Assembly (NCBI GenBank): GCA_937874345.1
Contig: CALNBT010000243.1
Coordinates: 1 to 11,902, forward strand
Length of the DNA: 11,902 nt
Direction: 5' to 3'
From: an uncultured Prevotella sp.
GTDB taxonomy: Bacteria; Bacteroidota; Bacteroidia; Bacteroidales; Bacteroidaceae
Shown: in pieces, positions 5,617 to 11,902 of the stretch
Layout of the letters: every line of letters begins with the position of its first letter
Position numbering within the stretch: position 1 is the stretch's first letter
Position numbers and translations under genes: made by a program
The notes under the pieces: generated by a model
What the model was told of the DNA's origin: nothing
Database searches by the model: none
What the model saw: only the letters and a program-made list of their open reading frames with translations

Positions 5617-8600
5617 ATGATGGATAACGGTTTATATAGTGGATCTTACGAACATGATGCTTGTGGCGTTGGTATGGTAGTGAACATTCATGGCAATAAG
5701 AGTCATGAACTTGTAGATAACGCATTGAAGGTGCTTGAGAACATGCGTCACCGCGGTGCTGAAGGGGCCGACAACAAAACCGGTGATGGTGCTGGTATAT
5801 TACTTCAAATACCCCATGAGTTTATTCTTCTGAATGGTATCCCTGTTCCAGAAAAAGGAAAATATGGTACTGGAATCGTCTTTTTACCTAAAGAGGAGAA
5901 AGTACAACAAGGCATTATTTCCATCATGATTGAAGAAATTGAACGTGAGGGAATGTCTTTGATGCACTTACGCACTGTTCCAACAAATAGTGAGTGCTTG
6001 GGTGACTCTGCTTTACAAACCGAACCAGATATCAAACAGATTTTCGTTACAGGGATAACCGATGCAAAACTTCAGGATTTTGAACGAATTTTGTATCTTA
6101 TCCGGAAGCGTATCGAAAAAAGAATCACGAACGAAGATTTCTATATTTGTTCATTATCCAGTAAGCGTATTGTTTATAAGGGTATGTTGTCAAGCATGCA
6201 GGTTAGGCAGTATTACCCCGACTTGACCAACGATTATTTTACGAGTGGTTTGGCTTTAGTTCACTCACGCTTTTCAACCAATACTTTTCCAACTTGGAGT
6301 TTGGCCCAACCTTTCCGACTATTGGCTCATAATGGTGAAATCAATACTATCCGAGGCAATAGAGGATGGATGACAGCTCGGGAGAGTGTGCTCAGCAACA
6401 GTATGATAGGCGATATTAAAGAGATATCGCCTATTGTTCAACCCAATATGTCTGATTCGGCTTCTTTAGACAATGTGTTCGAGTTCTTCTTTATGAATGG
6501 ACTTTCGTTACCTCATGCTATGGCCTTGATGGTACCTGAGAGCTTTAATGATAAGAATCCAATATCAGACGACTTAAAAGCTTTTTACGAATACCACTCT
6601 ATCCTCATGGAGCCTTGGGATGGTCCAGCAGCATTACTGTTCAGTGATGGTAGATTTGCCGGTGGAATGCTCGACCGTAATGGTTTGCGTCCTGCTCGTT
6701 ACACCATCAATAAGAACGGTACTATGGTAGTCGCTAGCGAGGTGGGTGTGATGGACTTCGAGCCAGGAGAAATTGTTGAAAAGGGTCGTTTGCAACCTGG
6801 TAAAATTCTTCTTATTGATACACAAGAAGGAAAAATTTACCATGATGGTGAAATCAAGGAAGAACTGGCTCGTGAACATCCTTACCGTCAATGGCTCTCA
6901 ACCAACAGAATAGAGTTGGAGAAAATACACAGCGGAAGGAAGGTAAGTAACACTGTTGACAACTTATTGAAACAGGAGATCGCTTTCGGTTTTGATGCTG
7001 AAGACATCGAGAACACCATTATTCCGATGAGTACAAAGGCCCAAGAACCGACTGGATCTATGGGTAATGATACCCCATTGGCTGTTCTTGATGACCGCCC
7101 ACAGTTGTTGTTCAATTATTTTAGACAGCAGTTTGCTCAGGTAACCAATCCACCTATTGACTCTATTCGCGAAAGTTTGGTGATGTCACTCACGGAATAC
7201 ATTGGAAGGGTAGGTACCGGTGTTCTTACTCCTGATGAGAGTAATTGCAAGATGGTACGTCTGCCCCATCCGATATTGACCAATACTCAGCTTGATATTC
7301 TGTGTAATATTCGATACAAAGGCTTTAACACCGTCAAACTATCCATCTGTTTTGAATGTGCCAGAGGTGAAGAAGGACTGCGTGAGGCACTCGACCGCTT
7401 ATGTCAACAGGCAGAAAAGAGCGTTGACGAGGGCTATAATTATATTATCCTTAGCGACCGTGATATTGACCAAAATCAGGCATCTATTCCTTCATTGTTG
7501 GCTGTAAGTGCTGTTCACCACTATCTTATTAGTGTAGGAAAGCGTGTTCAGACAGCCCTCATCATCGAGAGTGGAGAAATCAGAGAAGTGATGCATGCTG
7601 CTCTTTTACTGGGTTATGGTGCATCTGCCATCTGTCCTTATCTTACTTACGCCATACTTGATGACTTGGTGAAGAAAGGAAAGATCCAGGAAAACTACAA
7701 TACAGCTGAGGCAAATTACATCACTGCTGTTAAGAAAGGTCTTTTCAAGATTATGGCGAAGATGGGTATTTCAACGATACGTTCGTATCGTGGAGCCAAA
7801 ATTTTTGAAAGCATAGGATTGTCAGAATCCTTGCTGAAGACCTATTTTGGAACAGAGACCTCTACCATTGGCGGTATTGGTTTGAAGACCATTGCACGCG
7901 ATGCTATCACCTTCCATCAAAAGGCCTATGCCGAGAAACAAGTTGACTTTTTGGTAGATAAGGGTCAGTTTCACTTTCGTAAAGATGGTATTAAACATGC
8001 CTGGAATCCGGAAACCATTGCAACTTTGCAATTAGCCACGAGAACAGGAAATTATGAGAAGTTTAAGCAGTTCTCAGCTTTAGCTGACAAGAAAGATGAA
8101 GCCATCTTCATACGTGATTTCTTGGATTTCAAACGCAACCCTATTGATATTGAGAAGGTTGAGCCTGTCGAAGACATTGTAAAACATTTTGTGACCGGAG
8201 CCATGAGTTTTGGTGCACTTTCAATAGAGGCGCACGAAGCGATTGCACTGGCGATGAATAAGTTGGGAGGAAGAAGCAATACTGGTGAAGGAGGAGAAGA
8301 CAGCGATCGTTTCCATGGTACTGTTGACGGCATATCACTTTCAAGCAAGACTAAGCAAGTAGCATCGGGTAGATTTGGTGTCACAACCGAATACCTGGTT
8401 AATGCAGAAGAAATTCAAATCAAGGTGGCACAGGGTGCAAAACCTGGAGAAGGTGGTCAGTTACCCGGTTTCAAGGTGAATGATGTCATTGCCAAGACGC
8501 GTCACTCTATAAAAGGTATTTCACTCATTTCTCCACCTCCTCATCACGATATTTATTCTATTGAAGATCTTGCTCAGCTCATCTTTGATTTGAAGAATGT

Positions 8601-10092
8601 CAATCCGAGTGCTACCATCAGTGTAAAACTGGTTGCTGAAAGTGGAGTAGGAACCATTGCTGCCGGAGTAGCAAAGGCCAAAGCTGACCTTATTATTATT
8701 TCTGGTGCTGAAGGTGGAACGGGTGCTTCTCCTGCATCAAGCATGCGCTTTGCTGGAATCTCTCCAGAGATTGGACTTTCTGAGACCCAGCAAACACTGG
8801 TGAAAAATGGCTTGCGTGGACAAGTTCGCTTGCAGGTCGACGGACAAATCAAGACCGGTCGTGATGTCATCTTAATGGCATTGCTTGGCGCTGAAGAGTA
8901 TGGAGTGGGTACAGCGGCCCTCATCGTGCTAGGATGTGTCATGATGCGTAAATGTAACCTCAATACTTGTCCGATGGGTGTCGCTACACAGAATCCTGAA
9001 CTACGTGCTCATTTTAAAGGTCATTATGAATTTTTGATTAATTATTTCCGGTTTATGGCTCAGGAGGTTCGCGAGTACCTGTCTGAGATGGGATTCACAA
9101 AGTTGGATGATATTGTTGGTCATACCGAACTGATTCAACGCAAGCCATGTGAACCGGGAAGCAAGGCTTCTACACTAGACCTCACTCGCTTGCTCTATCG
9201 TGAAGAGAATGCAAGCTGTTCACTTTATCATACCACTGACCAACAGCACAAGATAAAAGATGTTCTCGATCACCAAATCATTGATGGTGCCAAAAATGCC
9301 ATAGACCATCAAGAAGAGGTAAATCTTGATTACATTATCAAAAATACTGATCGTGCCATTGGATCAATGCTCAGTGGTGTCATTGCCAAGAAATATGGTG
9401 AAGAGGGATTGCCCGAAAAAACAATCAATATCAAATTCAAAGGTTCTGCAGGACAAAGCTTTGGTGCTTTTCTTGTAAAGGGTGTAGACTTCAAGCTTGA
9501 AGGTGAAACCAATGACTATTTTGCCAAAGGCTTGAGTGGAGGTCGCATCATGATACTTCCTCCTATCCGTTCGAATTTTGCTGCTGAAGACAACATTATT
9601 GCAGGAAATACAGGTTTGTATGGTGCCACAGGTGGTGAACTATATATCAATGGTAAGGTCGGTGAACGCTTCGGTGTACGTAACTCGGGAGCCATTGCCG
9701 TGATTGAAGGTGCCGGTGACCATTGCTGCGAATATATGACAGGAGGTCGCGTGGTTGTTTTAGGCGAAACCGGTCGTAACTTTGCCGCTGGTATGAGTGG
9801 TGGTGTGGCCTATGTCTGGGACAAAAATCACAATTTTGATTACTTCTGTAATATGGATATGGTTGAAATCAACTTAGTTGAAGAGAATAGCTACCGCAAG
9901 GAGTTGCATGAACTGGTTCGTCAACACTATCTTTATACTGGGAGTAAATTGGCTAGAACAATGCTGGACGACTGGTCACACTATATTGAAGATTTCATTC
10001 AAGTTGTGCCAATCGAATACAAGCGCGTACTGCAAGAAGAACAGGTAAAGAAGCTTCAACAGAAGATTGCCGTGGTACAAAGGGATTATTAA
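5617..10092 (+). CDS. gltB: Glutamate synthase (NADPH) large (alpha) subunit
   Basis: A 1491-residue protein, full length for bacterial GltB. With GltD it converts 2-oxoglutarate plus glutamine to two glutamates. Domains in order: a 15-residue propeptide (ending EHDA) before C16, which after cleavage is the N-terminal nucleophile of the class II glutaminase domain (about 16-430, with RHRGAEGADNKTGDGAG at 44-60 and HNGEIN from H238); a central domain (about 470-770); the FMN-binding synthase domain (about 800-1200, with GGRSNTGEGGED from G884); the 3Fe-4S cysteines C1107, C1113 and C1118 in C-x5-C-x4-C spacing; and a C-terminal GxGxG helix domain (about 1250-1440). Ammonia freed in the first domain would travel by an internal tunnel to the FMN site. 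Two adjacent ATGs (5617 and 5620) are possible starts and change only one residue of the removed propeptide. Every key residue I checked is present. It is followed by gltD in the same direction. Confidence 0.98.
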   Translation: MMDNGLYSGSYEHDACGVGMVVNIHGNKSHELVDNALKVLENMRHRGAEGADNKTGDGAGILLQIPHEFILLNGIPVPEKGKYGTGIVFLPKEEKVQQGIISIMIEEIEREGMSLMHLRTVPTNSECLGDSALQTEPDIKQIFVTGITDAKLQDFERILYLIRKRIEKRITNEDFYICSLSSKRIVYKGMLSSMQVRQYYPDLTNDYFTSGLALVHSRFSTNTFPTWSLAQPFRLLAHNGEINTIRGNRGWMTARESVLSNSMIGDIKEISPIVQPNMSDSASLDNVFEFFFMNGLSLPHAMALMVPESFNDKNPISDDLKAFYEYHSILMEPWDGPAALLFSDGRFAGGMLDRNGLRPARYTINKNGTMVVASEVGVMDFEPGEIVEKGRLQPGKILLIDTQEGKIYHDGEIKEELAREHPYRQWLSTNRIELEKIHSGRKVSNTVDNLLKQEIAFGFDAEDIENTIIPMSTKAQEPTGSMGNDTPLAVLDDRPQLLFNYFRQQFAQVTNPPIDSIRESLVMSLTEYIGRVGTGVLTPDESNCKMVRLPHPILTNTQLDILCNIRYKGFNTVKLSICFECARGEEGLREALDRLCQQAEKSVDEGYNYIILSDRDIDQNQASIPSLLAVSAVHHYLISVGKRVQTALIIESGEIREVMHAALLLGYGASAICPYLTYAILDDLVKKGKIQENYNTAEANYITAVKKGLFKIMAKMGISTIRSYRGAKIFESIGLSESLLKTYFGTETSTIGGIGLKTIARDAITFHQKAYAEKQVDFLVDKGQFHFRKDGIKHAWNPETIATLQLATRTGNYEKFKQFSALADKKDEAIFIRDFLDFKRNPIDIEKVEPVEDIVKHFVTGAMSFGALSIEAHEAIALAMNKLGGRSNTGEGGEDSDRFHGTVDGISLSSKTKQVASGRFGVTTEYLVNAEEIQIKVAQGAKPGEGGQLPGFKVNDVIAKTRHSIKGISLISPPPHHDIYSIEDLAQLIFDLKNVNPSATISVKLVAESGVGTIAAGVAKAKADLIIISGAEGGTGASPASSMRFAGISPEIGLSETQQTLVKNGLRGQVRLQVDGQIKTGRDVILMALLGAEEYGVGTAALIVLGCVMMRKCNLNTCPMGVATQNPELRAHFKGHYEFLINYFRFMAQEVREYLSEMGFTKLDDIVGHTELIQRKPCEPGSKASTLDLTRLLYREENASCSLYHTTDQQHKIKDVLDHQIIDGAKNAIDHQEEVNLDYIIKNTDRAIGSMLSGVIAKKYGEEGLPEKTINIKFKGSAGQSFGAFLVKGVDFKLEGETNDYFAKGLSGGRIMILPPIRSNFAAEDNIIAGNTGLYGATGGELYINGKVGERFGVRNSGAIAVIEGAGDHCCEYMTGGRVVVLGETGRNFAAGMSGGVAYVWDKNHNFDYFCNMDMVEINLVEENSYRKELHELVRQHYLYTGSKLARTMLDDWSHYIEDFIQVVPIEYKRVLQEEQVKKLQQKIAVVQRDY

Positions 10093-10259
10093 AAATAAAC
10101 GATCATCCATTCCATCATACGGTAGGTAAAAGATGTTCGTCATGCAAGCATCAAACGCCAAATAAGAAGAAAATTATTAACAATTAAATACAGTAGATTC
10201 CTAAAGTTCATTCAATGGCAGCGCACAACTTCAGCGAATAGGGAATACTTCATAACAAT
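10093..10259 (+). other. Spacer between gltB and gltD
   Basis: This 167-base gap is long for two subunits of one complex. I see no TAnnTTTG promoter, no hairpin with a T-run, and only trivial reading frames (10 and 8 codons, starting at the ATGs near 10132 and 10214). Co-transcription of gltB and gltD is the simplest reading. The spacer may affect mRNA processing or the relative output of the two genes, but nothing specific is visible. Confidence 0.5.
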
Positions 10260-11615
10260 ATGGGAAATCCAAAAGCATTTTTAACCATACACCGCAAAGA
10301 AGCGGGGTATCGTCCGATAAACGACCGCATTCACGATTTCGGAGAGGTAGAACAGACTTTAAATAGTAATGATCGACGTCAGCAGGCTTCACGTTGTATG
10401 GACTGCGGTGTTCCATTCTGTCATTGGGCTTGTCCATTAGGGAATAAGCCACCCGAGTGGAATGATGCCATTTTCAAAGAGGATTGGGAATTAGCATACC
10501 GTCTGCTCAACTCAACGAATGATTTTCCTGAATTTACTGGTCGCGTTTGTCCAGCACTTTGTGAGAAAGCATGCGTGCTCAACCTGATGGAGCATGATCC
10601 AACAACAATTCGTGAAAACGAATGTGCAATTGCTGAACATGCATTCGAAGAGAATTATGTCAGTGTCAATATTCCTCAACGTAATGGCAAAACAGTGGCT
10701 GTTATTGGAGCTGGTCCAGCTGGAATGGCAGCTGCAAATCAGTTGAACCATCGAGGTTATCTGGTAACGGTATTTGATAAAAATGAGAATGCTGGTGGAT
10801 TGCTCCGCTACGGAATACCCAATTTCAAGCTAAACAAGGCCATCATTGATCGTCGACTGAAGTTCATGGAACAGGAGGGCATCGTTTTCGAGTACAATCA
10901 GCCGATAGATTTGCAAAATCTACCTGAAGGATTCGATGCTTATGTTATTGCGACAGGTACGCCCCAGGCAAGAGATTTGAATATTCCTGGTAGAGAGTTG
11001 TCTGGTGTTTATATGGCTTTAGATATTCTTTCTCAACAGAACCGCATCCTTGCTGGGACTGAGTTTGATAAAGACCAACTGGTGAATGCTCGTGGAAAGG
11101 ATGTGCTCGTTATTGGTGGTGGAGACACTGGAAGTGATTGTATAGGCACATCTCACCGTCAAGGCTGCAAAAGCGTTACTCAAATAGAAATTATGCCAAA
11201 ACCGGTTGAAGGACCTGAAGATCCAGATAATCCTTGGCCTCTGTGGCCTCGTACGCTCAAAACTACTTCTAGTCATGAAGAAGGATGTACCCGTCGATGG
11301 AATATCAACTCGCTAGAGTTTATTGGTAAAGATGGCAAGCTGACAGGTGTGCGTGTTCAGGAAATTACGTGGAAGCCTAATCCTCAAGGTGGTCGTCCTC
11401 TCATGGAACCGGTAGGCGAGATTGAAGTGATTAAGGCAGACATGGTATTGTTGGCGATGGGATTTTTAAAGCCTCAACATCCTGCGTATGAAAATAATGT
11501 TTTCATTACCGGAGATGCTGCTCGTGGTGCTTCTTTAGTCGTACACGCTATCAATGAAGGACGCAAGACAGCTGCAAAGGTTGATACCTTTCTGCAAGAA
11601 GATCCAAAAGTGTAA
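10260..11615 (+). CDS. gltD: Glutamate synthase (NADPH) small (beta) subunit
   Basis: A 451-residue flavoprotein that oxidises NADPH and passes electrons through FAD and Fe-S clusters to GltB. The N-terminal part has two cysteine clusters for 4Fe-4S centres: C46-x2-C49-x4-C54-x3-C58 and C97-x3-C101-x3-C105. The FAD-binding GxGxxG is at residues 150-155 (GAGPAG), followed by an FDKNENAGGLLRYGIPNFKL stretch typical of GltD-like proteins. The NAD(P)H-binding motif is VIGGGDTG (284-291). Near the end, VFITGDAARGASLVVHAINEGR (414-435) is the second flavin-contacting element. The segment between AMGF (399-402) and VFITGD is only about 11 residues, where many GltD proteins have roughly 30 more, which explains the short length. 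The ATG at 10260 follows an in-frame stop at 10239. The partner gltB lies 167 bases upstream; no separate promoter is seen. Confidence 0.96.
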   Translation: MGNPKAFLTIHRKEAGYRPINDRIHDFGEVEQTLNSNDRRQQASRCMDCGVPFCHWACPLGNKPPEWNDAIFKEDWELAYRLLNSTNDFPEFTGRVCPALCEKACVLNLMEHDPTTIRENECAIAEHAFEENYVSVNIPQRNGKTVAVIGAGPAGMAAANQLNHRGYLVTVFDKNENAGGLLRYGIPNFKLNKAIIDRRLKFMEQEGIVFEYNQPIDLQNLPEGFDAYVIATGTPQARDLNIPGRELSGVYMALDILSQQNRILAGTEFDKDQLVNARGKDVLVIGGGDTGSDCIGTSHRQGCKSVTQIEIMPKPVEGPEDPDNPWPLWPRTLKTTSSHEEGCTRRWNINSLEFIGKDGKLTGVRVQEITWKPNPQGGRPLMEPVGEIEVIKADMVLLAMGFLKPQHPAYENNVFITGDAARGASLVVHAINEGRKTAAKVDTFLQEDPKV

Positions 11616-11902
11616 AAATATAAGTTCTCTATTGATAAATTACTTTTTGTATCGAGATAATGAGATAATGATATCAATTTGATCTTTAAAATGTAAATAT
11701 TATAAGCAAATTGTCTGTTTTTATTTCAATTTGATTAAATTGTTGTTTGTAATTGGAAATTAATTTATATCAATTTGTAAAGCAATATAGTTGTTTTAGT
11801 TTCAAAACGGAATGAAAATCTATAATTAAGCGATAAATTGAAAATTTAAGAAAGATGAATATGTAAAATTGTTGGTATTATTATTGAATATCAAACAATT
11901 AG
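11616..11902. other. AT-rich non-coding region after gltD
   Basis: No reading frame worth reporting occurs here on either strand, and no convincing terminator hairpin follows gltD. Small repeats are present: GAGATAAT twice in tandem (11654-11669), and TCAATTTG three times (11674-11681, 11726-11733, 11770-11777). Very low GC suggests a regulatory or intergenic stretch before a gene lying beyond the window. Confidence 0.55.

Noticed and set aside
11791..11810. TTGTTTTAGTTTCAAAACGG resembling the start of some CRISPR repeats
   Set aside because: Only one copy is present, there are no regularly spaced repeats and no cas genes; it is a short AT-rich inverted repeat.

Overview
The window looks like chromosomal DNA from a Bacteroidota species, most likely order Bacteroidales (Prevotella/Bacteroides-like). 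It is AT-rich, its genes lack Shine-Dalgarno sequences, and several start points are preceded by the Bacteroidota sigma-factor promoter TTTG-N19/20-TAnnTTTG. I found four good matches (the Fic gene, tRNA-Leu, upp, pckA) and one weaker match (gltB). The protein families also fit the group. Species cannot be named from the sequence alone.

Left part (1-2064), accessory. A protein cut off by the left edge carries two copies of a short Y-x-F-L-x-L-D-x-x-T-G-(K/R)...V-Q-W repeat. Nine bases later comes a membrane-anchored NERD nuclease-like protein with a C-terminal topoisomerase-type zinc ribbon. A Fic-family enzyme with its own inhibitory motif converges on it from the minus strand. Upstream of the Fic promoter lie a perfect 11-bp tandem repeat (TGTGGGGAAAA twice) and then the terminator of a tRNA gene. 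These genes sit on the 3' side of tRNA-Leu(CAA), a position where integrative elements often insert, but I see no integrase and no second att copy.

Middle (2073-5297), core metabolism. tRNA-Leu(CAA) and upp (uracil phosphoribosyltransferase) lie on the minus strand, each with its own promoter and terminator. upp is divergent from pckA (ATP-type phosphoenolpyruvate carboxykinase). The intergenic region between them holds both promoters and two palindromes, one placed like an activator site for pckA. pckA ends at a clear hairpin terminator, followed by a small antibiotic-biosynthesis-monooxygenase (ABM) family protein.

Right part (5298-11902), ammonia assimilation. After a 319-bp AT-rich non-coding stretch come gltB and gltD, the large and small subunits of NADPH-type glutamate synthase. 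They are separated by an unusually long 167-bp spacer with no visible promoter or terminator. GltB has its self-processing cysteine, 3Fe-4S cysteines and all expected domains. GltD is compact near its C-terminus. The last 287 bases are AT-rich and non-coding, with short repeats.

Together pckA and gltBD link C4-acid/PEP flux to nitrogen assimilation, while upp salvages uracil. I see no clearly novel multi-gene system. The most interesting parts are the NERD/Fic segment beside tRNA-Leu with its 11-bp tandem repeat, and the dyads between upp and pckA.
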